Shown: piece by piece, positions 36,293-45,986 of the stretch
Layout: every line of letters starts with the position of its first letter
How positions within the stretch are numbered: position 1 is the stretch's first letter
NCBI GenBank assembly: GCA_964498785.1
Contig: CAZCJL010000018.1
Location: 10,329-74,328, forward strand
Direction of reading: 5' to 3'
Origin: Mariaggregatimicrobium sp964498785
Lineage (GTDB): Bacteria > Zhuqueibacterota > Zhuqueibacteria > Thermofontimicrobiales > Thiofontviventaceae
Length of the DNA: 64,000 nucleotides
The notes under the pieces: model-generated
Told to the model about the DNA's origin: nothing
The model's input: only the letters and a program-made list of their open reading frames with translations
The model's database searches: none
Translations under genes and position numbers: made by a program

Positions 36293-37726
36293 TCATTGGA
36301 AAGTATAGCTGTAAAGATTCGCGTGCGTCAAATAAAATTTCAATCGCAGGAACTGGCCTGTTGGTAACCTGTCATGATCTTTCCATAGAATCCGTTGACG
36401 TACACCATCCCCGCAGAACAACTGACAATCGTCACGGCTATAACCTGGGATAACATGTCCTTCTGCATCCAGAACTTCAACCGATAGTTCCCCATCCGAC
36501 GCTGCAGCGTTTACGACGAGTTGCTCTCCGTCTGGACGGATAGTAACTGTCTCAACGAATCCGCCATTTGAATCAGCATATAATGACACCATTCCATCCA
36601 ACCGCCAGCTTGCGCGCGCAATGGTAATTTGTTTGTCCGGCATAAATCCACCATGAGTTGTGGTGATCGCTGTGTAATAGATCCACATTTCGTCACCAAC
36701 AATAACCGGCATATTTGCAGTCCCTAAAATACATCCTGCATCATAAGCATAAGGACCGTTGGGAATAACCGGTGACCGAGACGAACACCGGTGCCAATTG
36801 CGTCCGTCCCGGCTGTGAACCAGTTGAACATCGATAGGTCCGTCATCTTTGCTTTGTTCCGGACCTGACTGTTTTGGCGGGCCGCTAAATCGAAAGTGTG
36901 TTATCAGCCCCAGCCACTGTCCGGCGTATGGAAATGCCGACATGTTGTAAAACTGCGAGAACTGCCCGCCCTCTGTGCGGGTTTGCTGGTCATCAATTTC
37001 ATCGGGTTCTAACACCAGTTCCGGTTCAGCCCAGGTCTGCATATCTTTGCTGACTGATAAATAAACCAAACGACGACGATGTCCGCGAATCACATTTTTA
37101 AGTTTGTGAAATGCGAGATATTCACCAGTGTTTGGATCACGAGCTAATGTACAGGTGTCGCTCCCTTTAAGAACGGGATTTTTAGGATACGCCGTCCAGT
37201 GCAAGCCATCGGGTGAATGAGCAACGAAATAACCCCTCACGGGCTTTTTTATACAACCGAGTATTTTATACTGTTGCGCCGGATCAGATTCCTGCGGGTC
37301 GAAAATAACGCTCGGACTTTCCATTCCGTACACGATATTGTTTTCAGTCGAGCCGTTATATTCTGTTATGCCTAAATCAGGGCGTTGCCAGTGCAGCCCG
37401 TCTTGTGATGTCGCATACAGTACATGAGTTTCGTTATTGGCGTACCATATCCGAAAAAGTCCGCTTTTTTCATCATGCAGAACAGTGCCATAAATATAGA
37501 CACGATTTCCTTCCCAGGATTTTTCCACTTTTAAAACCGGCTCCGCAAGTTTCTCACACGGATGAGTTTTTCGAACAACATTTTTTGTATAAGCGATCAG
37601 GCTGTCATCGACAAAGATTTGCTGCTGGCTAATGGGCAACTCAATTGGCTCATCAGCGAATGACAGTATGACAGCGAAGCCGTATATCAATAAAAAGTAT
37701 ATTATCCAATTTTTTTTCACTAGCAT
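36293..37726 (-). CDS. Secreted beta-propeller glycosidase-like protein A
   Basis: This is a 477-aa exported protein of the five-bladed propeller type seen in GH43/GH32-like enzymes. The signal peptide is followed by QQIFVDDSLIAY, then repeated blade motifs (FRIWYANN, YATSQDGLHW, AHSPDGLHW, LVHSRDGRNWHR). A C-terminal sandwich domain ends in NLYSYTF. It is a paralogue of the protein at 57980, which shares FVD-x-x-LI, the SxDGxHW blades and MPDKQ...LDG. The ATG at 37726 follows GGAAA; the TTG four codons earlier is less likely. Enzyme activity and substrate are not established; many relatives are called hypothetical. Confidence 0.75.
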   Translation of the reverse strand: MLVKKNWIIYFLLIYGFAVILSFADEPIELPISQQQIFVDDSLIAYTKNVVRKTHPCEKLAEPVLKVEKSWEGNRVYIYGTVLHDEKSGLFRIWYANNETHVLYATSQDGLHWQRPDLGITEYNGSTENNIVYGMESPSVIFDPQESDPAQQYKILGCIKKPVRGYFVAHSPDGLHWTAYPKNPVLKGSDTCTLARDPNTGEYLAFHKLKNVIRGHRRRLVYLSVSKDMQTWAEPELVLEPDEIDDQQTRTEGGQFSQFYNMSAFPYAGQWLGLITHFRFSGPPKQSGPEQSKDDGPIDVQLVHSRDGRNWHRCSSRSPVIPNGPYAYDAGCILGTANMPVIVGDEMWIYYTAITTTHGGFMPDKQITIARASWRLDGMVSLYADSNGGFVETVTIRPDGEQLVVNAAASDGELSVEVLDAEGHVIPGYSRDDCQLFCGDGVRQRILWKDHDRLPTGQFLRLKFYLTHANLYSYTFQ

Positions 37727-37765
37727 CACTGTTTCCAATGTTAAAAAAAACTATGTTTTTCAATG

Positions 37766-38872
37766 TCAAGCAAGGATCGCTCCCTGCGCTTTCAATTCTT
37801 GCTGCAACAATTGAATATCAATTTCTTTGAATGATACCGAATTATTGACCACCTGTTCAGCCGCGGTTCCTGCAGCCTGCCCCATCGCGATACATGCCGG
37901 AATAATGCGAATCGGTCCCAATGCCTGCCATTCAGCGGAAACACATCTTCCGGCAACAATCAGGTTATCAATCTTCTGCGGAACAAGGATGCGATATGGA
38001 ATTTCTATAAACGGCAAATGAATCGCTCTTGATTCCATTGACTGATAACTCGGTCGCTTTGGATCAGCCATATCCCAGCCGTAACCGCTGAGTGCAATAG
38101 TATCATCAAAATGCCTTGAATTGGCGATATCATTTACAGTGAGTTTATATTGACCGATAATACGCCGTGTCTCGCGGATGCCGATCACGGGAGATGTTTG
38201 AACCAATCTTGCCTTTTCAAATCCGGGCACAATTTGCTGCATCACTTTCAACAGGATTTTCACCTTGTCACGACCTTCAATCATCCCTTTTGTCAAACTG
38301 ATGCTGTCAGTTCCGTCAATACCTGTTTGCCGCAGGGTATTCATAAAGAAACGTCCGCGCAAAGGCATTTCACAACAAATGATAATTTCAAACGGAAACG
38401 GCCATTCAGCTCGTTTTTTATATTCAGCAATGGCAGAGCGAAACCTGTTATCACCGGTGTCCTTACAATATCGTTCGAATTTTTCGGAATCCACATTTTC
38501 TACGATAAACAGCATTGATGCAGGAGACATCAAACCATCCTCTTCTCTCCCCTTTTCTAAAGGACAACCTGCCATATTAGCGACATCCGCATCGCCAGTA
38601 CCATCAACAAAAGCTTTGCCTCTGATGAAATGAAATCCTTCTTTCGCACAAACATACACACCAGAGATTTGATTATTTTTGAGCTCACAACCAACCACAC
38701 GTGTAAAATATCGAATTTCCACTCCAGCGTGCAATGCAAGTTGCTCCATAACGTATTTACATGCTTCAACTTCGAATGCCACAGATCTGCCGTGCCAGGG
38801 CGCATATCCAAGATGCCGCGTTCCGCTGGCGACGTCATCGCGAGCAGGGATTGCCTGTCCGGCAGCGACCAT
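37766..38872 (-). pseudogene. FAD-dependent oxidoreductase lacking its N-terminal Rossmann motif
   Basis: The visible protein matches the FAD-dependent oxidoreductases of the PF12831 type: FVDGTGDADVANMAGCP, IGIRETRRIIGQY, NLIVAGRCVSAEW and ACIAMGQAAGTAAEQV. The usual N-terminal dinucleotide motif GGGPAG and the first about 90-100 residues are absent. In the same frame homology starts at about FVAGVFDEYVERMVAAG, and upstream of it the DNA belongs to the truncated symporter gene. This looks like a deletion that joined two genes. Without the FAD-binding motif the product should be inactive. I list the open part from the first ATG. Confidence 0.75.
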
Positions 38873-38888
38873 GCGTTCAACGTATTCA

Positions 38889-40169
38889 TCAAAAACACCA
38901 GCAACGAATGGAAACTGTAGCCAGGCTGTGAACCGAACTATCCAGACTTGACATCGATGCCGTGAATATCGCAGCGATAATTAATCCGGATAATATGGGC
39001 GGAAGTTGTTGCGCAATAAAAAACGGTACGATTCCATCCGTATTCACAGCCGGATTAAGCAGATGGGGGCAACTTTTATAAAAGACATAGAGCGCCGTGC
39101 CGAACAGGAACACAATGATAGCCCAGGGAATGGACACTGCGACATCAGTCCACAATGCCCGCCGCGCCTGAGCTTCATTTCTGGTTGTGAGGTAGCGTTG
39201 AACCACGGTCTGATCCGATGTCAAATTCGCCAGCCGGGTAAAAATATTACCAACCAGAACCACCCATAATGCGGCGATTGTCGGATTCCATTTTAGATTA
39301 GCGATATGAAATTTGCCATCAGCGATTGCAGTACCCAAAAAACTGGTAATGCCTCCATCAATCCCGAATATGACGATCAGGACGCATATAATGATTCCGC
39401 CAAGTAAAATAAACGTCTGCAACACATCAGTCCAGATGACTGCCTCAATTCCTCCCGCCATCGTATAGATCGTACAAAGCACTCCCATTGCAATGATGCA
39501 GACCTTTAAATTTAAGCCGATTACTGCTGATAGCACCATTGCCGGTAAAAACAGTACGATTGCCATCCGCGCTAATTGAAGAAAAATAAACATTGCACTC
39601 GCGAAAAGCCGAACACCCACGTTAAACCGCACTTCAAGATATTCATAGGCGCTGGTAACCTGCAATTTTCTAAAAAACGGAATATAAAATTTGGTGACAA
39701 CAGGAACAACAACGAACCACATTGCGACACCGGCAAAATATACCCAATCCGTTGCATAACTTTTTGCAGGGATTGTCATAAACCCGATCGAACTCACCTG
39801 CGTTGCCATCAGACTTAATCCCGCTGCCCACCAGGGAATTCGACGACCGCCAAGAAAGAAGTCTCCGGAGGTCTTTTCCCGCCGGGAAAAATAAAATCCG
39901 ATAGCAACTAACAGCGCCATGTAGATAATTAATGTTCCCGTTGCCAGCGCTCCAAAGTGTTTCTTACTAATCGTAATGTTTCCGGAATATATTCTGCCAG
40001 TCGGAACTCCATTCGCCACGCCAAAGAACGCACTTCTAACATCCAATGTATCAGGAATTTTAGTCCAAAATTCCCACGTGAAAATATTGGATTGTCGAGA
40101 GCGTTCTTCTGCCCAACCGAAAGTCGTACTTATCAGCAACACAAAAAGTATTCGAAAAATACATCGCAT
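38889..40169 (-). pseudogene. SSS symporter, C-terminally truncated; N-terminal relic of kelch domain
   Basis: The core matches the SSS branch with DFFLGGRRIPWWAAGLSLMA, FMTIPAKSYATDWVYF and ending TASMSSLDSSVHSLATV. There the protein breaks off after seven unrelated residues, where the family continues for 80-150 more. The first about 75 residues are a signal peptide and TWEFWTKIPDTLDVRSAFFG. This recalls the opening blade of the kelch domain that is fused to such symporters in other bacteria, but the rest of the propeller is missing. Both ends thus look deleted. The ATG at 40169 begins the signal peptide. Confidence 0.65.
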
Positions 40170-40250
40170 ACTATTTTTAAAATTAAGATTTGAATTAACT
40201 CGGTTCAAGATTTCTCACTTTTGCATCACAAGGTACTTTAATATCACAGA

Positions 40251-41399
40251 TTAATTAGCAAAATTCACTTTAACGGGAATCGTAACAGGCATTCCCTGTT
40301 CCGGCGTCAATCGCACATTCTTTGCCGTATACTTCAAATTGTATTCTTTTGTCCCGGTTGCTTTCTTGTGCGTGCCGCGGATTGAAAAAATCACTGTGCG
40401 CTGGCCATGTAAAGTAATCGACTTCGGGATCGTGAGTTCCTCGAACTCTTCCGATGTCACCAAATCGAAAGGTATATCACTCTTGTTCTGCACATGTATT
40501 CTGCCATGGCTCCGTCCTTTTATTGTGAACTCTGTATTTTCAAAAGTGACGGACGCTTCATAAATTGGCCTCACATATTGTTCTTCACCGATCAGCAACG
40601 AACCGTGATGAACTGCGGTTCGTCGATTGATCAGGGCTTCTTTAATCCCTTCGGGTGTGCGTTCTTTGGCAAATACCAGCGTCATCGGTCGATGTTGTCC
40701 TTTTTCAAAGTCAACATTAAACGAAATCGGATCATGGACATCGGAATTGGCAAGCATCGTAATTTTTTTATCCAGACACCATTGATGTGCCAGTGGATAG
40801 TAGTCATATCCATTAACAACTTCCATTCCGTGCATCCAGCCGTTCTCGTAGATTTCGGTATGCTCATCATACCAGATCGGGATATTATTCGGCTGGCGCC
40901 AACCCGGATGATTCCAGAAAACAAACGCCCCCTGATCGATAGCCGCTTTAACAGCGTCCCGCCATTTCGGCGTATCCAGTGGATTCACATCTTTTAAAAA
41001 GATCGCATTAATATGTCCCGGCGGCATGTCCCGGGTAATTTCCGCTCCGTTTATACAGATCACATTCAACTCGTCACCTTTTCCCCGGGCAATTTCATAA
41101 ACCAGATTTCGATCCGGCAGTGAAACACCCTTTTTATTGGGATGGTTTTCGATATGATCGGACGTAGCAATTGCATCCAGCCCTTCCATCCAGGCTTCTT
41201 CCACGCGCACCGTCGGCCAGACGGCTCCATCGGAAAACGTGGTATGCGTATGAAAATCGCATTTAAGCGTTATGTAGCCCGGGATGTCCGGAATCACATA
41301 ATCTCTTCGGGTGTAAGGCTGCGCATATAAATCAGCGCAAACAAAGGAGAAAATAACAGCGATAAATAAAACAGATAATAACAACCTATTTGATTTCAT
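40251..41399 (-). CDS. Secreted PHP-domain phosphoesterase
   Basis: This is a 382-aa exported metal-dependent phosphoesterase. The signal peptide (1-26, ends LYAQ) is followed by the PHP motif LKCDFHTHTTFSDGAVWPT. Further metal ligands are in ATSDHIENH, NGAEIT, FWNHPGW and LANSDVHDP. A C-terminal beta-sandwich domain (about 270-382) follows. AAAGGAAT precedes the ATG. It is adjacent to a secreted metallophosphatase, which suggests phosphate release from organic phosphates. Substrate is unknown. Confidence 0.87.
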   Translation of the reverse strand: MKSNRLLLSVLFIAVIFSFVCADLYAQPYTRRDYVIPDIPGYITLKCDFHTHTTFSDGAVWPTVRVEEAWMEGLDAIATSDHIENHPNKKGVSLPDRNLVYEIARGKGDELNVICINGAEITRDMPPGHINAIFLKDVNPLDTPKWRDAVKAAIDQGAFVFWNHPGWRQPNNIPIWYDEHTEIYENGWMHGMEVVNGYDYYPLAHQWCLDKKITMLANSDVHDPISFNVDFEKGQHRPMTLVFAKERTPEGIKEALINRRTAVHHGSLLIGEEQYVRPIYEASVTFENTEFTIKGRSHGRIHVQNKSDIPFDLVTSEEFEELTIPKSITLHGQRTVIFSIRGTHKKATGTKEYNLKYTAKNVRLTPEQGMPVTIPVKVNFAN

Positions 41400-41551
41400 G
41401 ATAAATTCCTTTCAAAGTTTTGAGTTTAATGTGAACATGATATTAAGGATACTGAATCTTCATCAGAACAGGTATGGCAGATGTAATCAAGCTCACTTTT
41501 TTTTAATTTCGATCATGTTACGCTTTCTCATTGAAGTAAAGCTATACAACA

Positions 41552-43765
41552 TTATTTTTCTAATTTATACTTATCAAAAACATTCCCGAATGTGTCAACT
41601 GCCCGAAACTTTAGCTGACCATCGTTAATCTCTATTGTACAGTAATGATAATCGAATACGATTTTATCCACCTGTTTCCATTCCCGATATTTTGTATCGT
41701 CTAACGAAGCGCCACCACCACCAACGATTAAATAGCACGGGCCATCTTCTTTTGGCCAACGGCCAAACTCGTAATCATGGGTATGTCCCTGAAAAACCAT
41801 ATCAACATTATATTTTTCAAATAATGGCGCCAATTTTTTTTGCAGTAACTCCTCACCGTCATAATATCCACCGGACCAGCCCTCTGACCAGACGGGATGA
41901 TGCATAAAAACGAAGCGCCATTTTGCGTTCGCACAGCTATCGCTTTGTAAATCATTCATCAGCCATTGATACTGTTCGCTGCCTGGCTCAACATCAGTCG
42001 GATATTTCTGTTTTGCCGTATCAAGAAAAATAAAATGGGCATTGCCATAATTTATTGAATACCAGTATTTATTATTGGGTTGATCCACCAGTTTTTCGAA
42101 CCAGATAACTCGTCGGTCCGAAGTCGCGACGTTATATTCATGGTTGCCGATTGCGATATAGGTTGGCGTATTTTTCGATAAATTTCGAATCGGATAAAAA
42201 TGTTCTCTGCCCCATTCTTCGTACCTGCCCGTGCCAACCACATCACCCACATTGGCAACAATATCCGGCTTTTCTTTGATAATTGCATTGACAACTTGCT
42301 CATGCGCGACCGGATCGCTGCGGCTATCGCCATAGACAACAAACTTAAACGGCGTGGTTTCATGAATTTCTGTTCGAAATGTATTATCCGAGCTGGCTGT
42401 TTTACCCGACTGTATGCGATAGTGATAAAGCTGTTCCGGCTTCAAGCCTGTCAGCCGAATTCGGTGAATCGTCACTTTTTCTGGTTCGTATTTTTCCTGG
42501 CCATATTGATCTGTCAGGCCATAATACACGCGACTGTCTGATGGTACGTTCGTTTCCCACATAATAGTTATCGCATGTTTATTTACATTTTGCAGGTATG
42601 GCCCTTTTATCTGAAGCGGGTATTTTGCAAAAAAATTATTTAATTGATCAAATTGCTTGTCGCTTTGTTTAAATTTCTTTAAAAACGATATCACTGATGG
42701 TTTATTGGCAGCATTCAAAACATGATCAGCAATTTTATCAGCAAATGTAATTTTATCGTTTGTCGAACGAGGCAATCGCTCCATCAATTGTCCGGCTTCG
42801 GTCAATTTGTCAACAGTCAATTTCAGATTTTCGGAAAACTCGTCTAACCGTAAATGAGCGCGTCTCAATCGTCCTCTGTTTCGATTTTTAATCACACGAA
42901 CGGCAATTGTGAACTTTTCTCCGACAGTTGCAGATTTCGTCAAAATGCACGATCCGTAATTTTCATAGAAACCGATTTTTTCACCATTGATAAAAAGATC
43001 ACATTTATCTTCAATGCTAAAATCCAGCGCAACGGAAGCGCCATTGATTTCATACTCATTGATTCGCTCTGGCAAGGTAATGGTTTTACGATACCAGGCA
43101 ATATGATTTTCGTCCCACCAGGTATGCTGCGCATCAACAATATCCCACGATTGATCTGGTATATCAATATTTTTGTAATCCGCATTATCGCCAGAATGAA
43201 ATTTCCATTTTTCATTAAGTGGCAACTTGCATTTTTCCATAAAACGAGCCAGTTGTTCAACTTTTTGTTGCAGCACTCCATGGCCGGCGTCCAATGCAAA
43301 AATCGATGCTCCGATGAGAATTCCAAACACCGTGTCGCTTATTCCGTGAATCGCGATTAAAAAAGAATCTCCTGCTTTTGCGGATGCGGTTAATAAAATC
43401 GTTTTGCTCCAGCCGAATGTCCCTGCCGATTTTTCATTGACAAAAAGTTCACCTTTGCTATCCACGGTTACCTGAAAATAGACCGCTTTTCCGAACATTT
43501 CATTAGGGATCACGACTTCTTTTCGAAACCAGCAATCAGTGTAATTTCCGTGCCAGCGATATTGTCGATCTGCTTTCTCCCAAAGACTATCATCAAAATT
43601 GATTTTTTCCGCATCCGGGATGCGACCCAATTGCGCTTTCCAGTCATTCAGTTCAATTTTCTGATTTGGTAAGTAATCTTTTAATTCAATATAATTCGAC
43701 TTCGCAAATAGCGAATTCATTAATACAATACAAATAACAAAACAACTTAATCGAAATAATTTCAT
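41552..43765 (-). CDS. Secreted purple-acid-phosphatase-like metallophosphatase A
   Basis: This is a 737-aa exported enzyme. After a signal peptide come two tandem lectin-like beta-sandwich repeats (about 35-150 and 190-300), each with a DxSW...W and WFRKEVVIP/WYRKTITLP signature. Next is an Fn3-type domain (KGPYLQNVNKHAITIMWET). The metallophosphatase domain has VVYGDSRSD, NVGDVVGTG, AIGNHEYN, MHHPVW and QGHTHDYEF. The first motif lacks the usual histidine (GDSR), which fits the purple acid phosphatase branch. AAAGGAT precedes the ATG. The same architecture recurs at 61673. It probably liberates phosphate outside the cell. Confidence 0.87.
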   Translation of the reverse strand: MKLFRLSCFVICIVLMNSLFAKSNYIELKDYLPNQKIELNDWKAQLGRIPDAEKINFDDSLWEKADRQYRWHGNYTDCWFRKEVVIPNEMFGKAVYFQVTVDSKGELFVNEKSAGTFGWSKTILLTASAKAGDSFLIAIHGISDTVFGILIGASIFALDAGHGVLQQKVEQLARFMEKCKLPLNEKWKFHSGDNADYKNIDIPDQSWDIVDAQHTWWDENHIAWYRKTITLPERINEYEINGASVALDFSIEDKCDLFINGEKIGFYENYGSCILTKSATVGEKFTIAVRVIKNRNRGRLRRAHLRLDEFSENLKLTVDKLTEAGQLMERLPRSTNDKITFADKIADHVLNAANKPSVISFLKKFKQSDKQFDQLNNFFAKYPLQIKGPYLQNVNKHAITIMWETNVPSDSRVYYGLTDQYGQEKYEPEKVTIHRIRLTGLKPEQLYHYRIQSGKTASSDNTFRTEIHETTPFKFVVYGDSRSDPVAHEQVVNAIIKEKPDIVANVGDVVGTGRYEEWGREHFYPIRNLSKNTPTYIAIGNHEYNVATSDRRVIWFEKLVDQPNNKYWYSINYGNAHFIFLDTAKQKYPTDVEPGSEQYQWLMNDLQSDSCANAKWRFVFMHHPVWSEGWSGGYYDGEELLQKKLAPLFEKYNVDMVFQGHTHDYEFGRWPKEDGPCYLIVGGGGASLDDTKYREWKQVDKIVFDYHYCTIEINDGQLKFRAVDTFGNVFDKYKLEK

Positions 43766-43789
43766 AATTATCCATCCTTTTAAAAAATT

Positions 43790-44165
43790 AATTGTTACTG
43801 TTCAGGTATTGAAAAATTGCCACAGAGACACAGAGTGCACAGACAAAAATAAGCTTAAAAATCATTGTTTCTGGCAGCAGAATTAATTTTATTTTTAAAG
43901 TGATATTGTATCCGCTCAAAAATTGAGGGTAATGAGTGTCATGCCCGTCCCGGCACGTCGGGATTATCGGGCATCCATCTCTCCTCATTACCGCACATTG
44001 ATTCCCGCCAAAAGCGGGCGGTAATGACAAGTTTCATTTTAAAATAACCTCAAATATTGAGTGGATACGTGATATTTTATAATTTTCGTCAGTTTCAATT
44101 TTTATATGTAGTCCTTTTTTTGACTCTGTGTTCTCTGTGACTCTGTGGCTGAATAGTTACAATTA
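43790..44165. mobile_element. MITE-like element with terminal inverted repeats
   Basis: Ends of about 45-55 bp are imperfect inverted repeats. Left, 43790-43844: AATTGTTACTGTTCAG ... GCCACAGAGACACAGAG. Right, 44121-44165 (reverse complement): AATTGTAACTATTCAG, GCCACAGAGTCACAGAG. The interior has two palindromic words around 43930-44030 (CCCGTCCCGGCACGTCGGG, CCCGCCAAAAGCGGGCGG). There is no transposase gene and no coding potential. It fills the 412-bp gap between the metallophosphatase and EEP genes. Confidence 0.6.
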
Positions 44166-44177
44166 ATCAAATATACT

Positions 44178-45071
44178 TTAAGGGCATTGAATATCCGCCA
44201 GGACAGGATAGTGATCACTCGGGTAGCGATCATTTTCCTGGTAATAAATGATATCGATTTTTTCCGGTTTAAATTCCGGCGTCACTAAAATCCAGTCGAT
44301 TCGATGTTGAGACGTGCCGCCTTTAAAGCTATGCGAAGTGGCTGCATCAGTTTCGGATTTGCCCAGCGCTTGCCAGCAATCGATAAAATTTCCTCGGACA
44401 TCTTCTGCGCCGGTTTCCCTGCAAAATAATTGATGCGTCTCCGAAGTCGGATCGAGATTGAAATCCCCCATCAGAATCATGGGTGTGTCCCCGGCAATCT
44501 CGCGCCATTTTCGCAGAATCAGTTTAGTTGTTTCACTGACGTAAGGTTCCTGCCAGTGGAAATGCGTGTTCATCACTACGAATTGGTTACCGGATCGCTT
44601 ATCCTGATATCGCCCCCAGGTCGTAATCCGTGGCAAGCTATTACCCCATGTCCGGCTTGCGGGAATATCCGGTGTATCGCTGTGCCAATAGGTTCCGCTA
44701 TCGATGACAGCAAATTTTGTGGAGTCATATAAAATGTTGCACGATTCGCCGCTCATGCTTTCATGAGGTCGTTCCGGTTCCGACACCCCGTGATATCGAC
44801 CGACACCGAACGTTTTGTACTGCGGGAAAACTGCCAGAATCGAATCGATCTGGAACGAAAGAGATTCCTGGGTGCCGAGGATATCCGGCGGATATTTTTT
44901 CAGACAATTGAGCAGGATCGAATTGCGATGCTCCCATGAATTTTCTCCGTCCTTTGCCGTGCCGTAACGGACGTTGAATGTCATTATTTTCAAATTGATG
45001 GGTTCATTTTTTTTGCAAGAAAAATTAAATTGAAGCAATAATAACATCAGAAATAAATGAACTCTTTTCAT
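44178..45071 (-). CDS. Endonuclease/exonuclease/phosphatase family lipoprotein
   Basis: This is a 297-aa exported phosphoesterase of the EEP fold. From the ATG at 45071 there is a lipoprotein-type signal ending FNFSC. Catalytic blocks are IMTFNVRYG, LGTQESLSFQ, VMNTHFHW, LMGDFNLDPTS, HRIDWILV and YPSDHYPVLADI. A longer frame exists but would overlap the neighbouring GDPD gene by over 100 bases and lose the signal peptide. Bacterial relatives act on sugar phosphates, lipids or nucleic acids. Adjacent GDPD genes suggest phospholipid or organophosphate breakdown. Confidence 0.88.
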   Translation of the reverse strand: MKRVHLFLMLLLLQFNFSCKKNEPINLKIMTFNVRYGTAKDGENSWEHRNSILLNCLKKYPPDILGTQESLSFQIDSILAVFPQYKTFGVGRYHGVSEPERPHESMSGESCNILYDSTKFAVIDSGTYWHSDTPDIPASRTWGNSLPRITTWGRYQDKRSGNQFVVMNTHFHWQEPYVSETTKLILRKWREIAGDTPMILMGDFNLDPTSETHQLFCRETGAEDVRGNFIDCWQALGKSETDAATSHSFKGGTSQHRIDWILVTPEFKPEKIDIIYYQENDRYPSDHYPVLADIQCP

Positions 45072-45123
45072 GATTTGTTCCAATAAATTAAGTTTGGAGA
45101 TTTCGGAAATCTTTGTACTGTTC

Positions 45124-45972
45124 TCATCTGATTCTCTCAAAAACAACCAAATCAAAACGAGAATCGATCTGCAGTCCATCGACGCCCCAATCCAGCATTT
45201 TTTTAACATCAGCGAGACCCTGTTCCACAGGATCACCTGTTTTGTAATGGGCCAGATTAATGCTGGGAATCACCAGCAAGCCCATTTTATGAAAGCCCTG
45301 AATATCTTCCTTTGTCAGATATCTGGGCGAATTAAAAATGAAATAGAATTGATTCAGATCAGCAGACATTGTTTTTGCCGCTTCTATAGTCTCTTCAAGA
45401 CTTTTTCGCCACGATACTAACGCTTTTCCCAGAAAATGATCCGCTACTTTCTGCTGATTCGCTGATGGCGGACGATTTGTAATAATCAGCGCATCTTTCA
45501 ATAAACCATGTTTTGTCAATGCCGCTTCAATTTCCCGCGCATATTCATCGACATTCGCTACTTCACCGCTTTTTGTATCAACCATGACATTGATGCGGCC
45601 ATCGCAGCGAGCACAATATTCTTCAAAGGTCGGAATGCTTTCCTGACTGCGGGTTAATTTTATTTGCTTCACTTCCTCCAACGTCATATTGGAAATATTC
45701 TTGTCCACACCAGCTTCTCGCATCAGGTTATTATCGTGGAAACAAACAGCATGTCCGTCTTTTGTTACACGAACATCAACCTCAACATGCGTGTATCCCC
45801 TGTCGATGGCTGCTTCAAGCCCTTTTAAACTATTTTCAGATGTGGTATCGTCAACCACGCCCCCGCGATGCGCAACAAGAATAAATTTTGTTTGTGACTT
45901 TTGTTGAGCACAGCCAGCAACAAGCGCAAGTAAAAGGGACAAAATCAGAATAGTTTTATAAAAATTTTTCAT
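45124..45972 (-). CDS. Glycerophosphodiester phosphodiesterase-like lipoprotein 1
   Basis: This is a 282-aa lipoprotein (lipobox LVAGC, cysteine 21) of the GDPD TIM-barrel family, which splits glycerophosphodiesters into glycerol-3-phosphate and an alcohol. The motifs are AHRGG (H35), HVEVDVRVTKDGHAV and CFHDNNLMREAGV. The C-terminal WGVDGLQIDSRFD is typical. The phosphodiester-binding ENS replaces the more usual ENT. It is the most diverged of the three adjacent GDPD genes, and the last of the three in transcription order. The EEP gene follows it. Confidence 0.87.
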   Translation of the reverse strand: MKNFYKTILILSLLLALVAGCAQQKSQTKFILVAHRGGVVDDTTSENSLKGLEAAIDRGYTHVEVDVRVTKDGHAVCFHDNNLMREAGVDKNISNMTLEEVKQIKLTRSQESIPTFEEYCARCDGRINVMVDTKSGEVANVDEYAREIEAALTKHGLLKDALIITNRPPSANQQKVADHFLGKALVSWRKSLEETIEAAKTMSADLNQFYFIFNSPRYLTKEDIQGFHKMGLLVIPSINLAHYKTGDPVEQGLADVKKMLDWGVDGLQIDSRFDLVVFERIR

Positions 45973-45986
45973 ATCATACCTCTTAG

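Noticed and set aside
45072..45236. Longer start of the EEP protein
   Set aside because: It would overlap the GDPD gene by over 100 bases and hide the lipoprotein signal.
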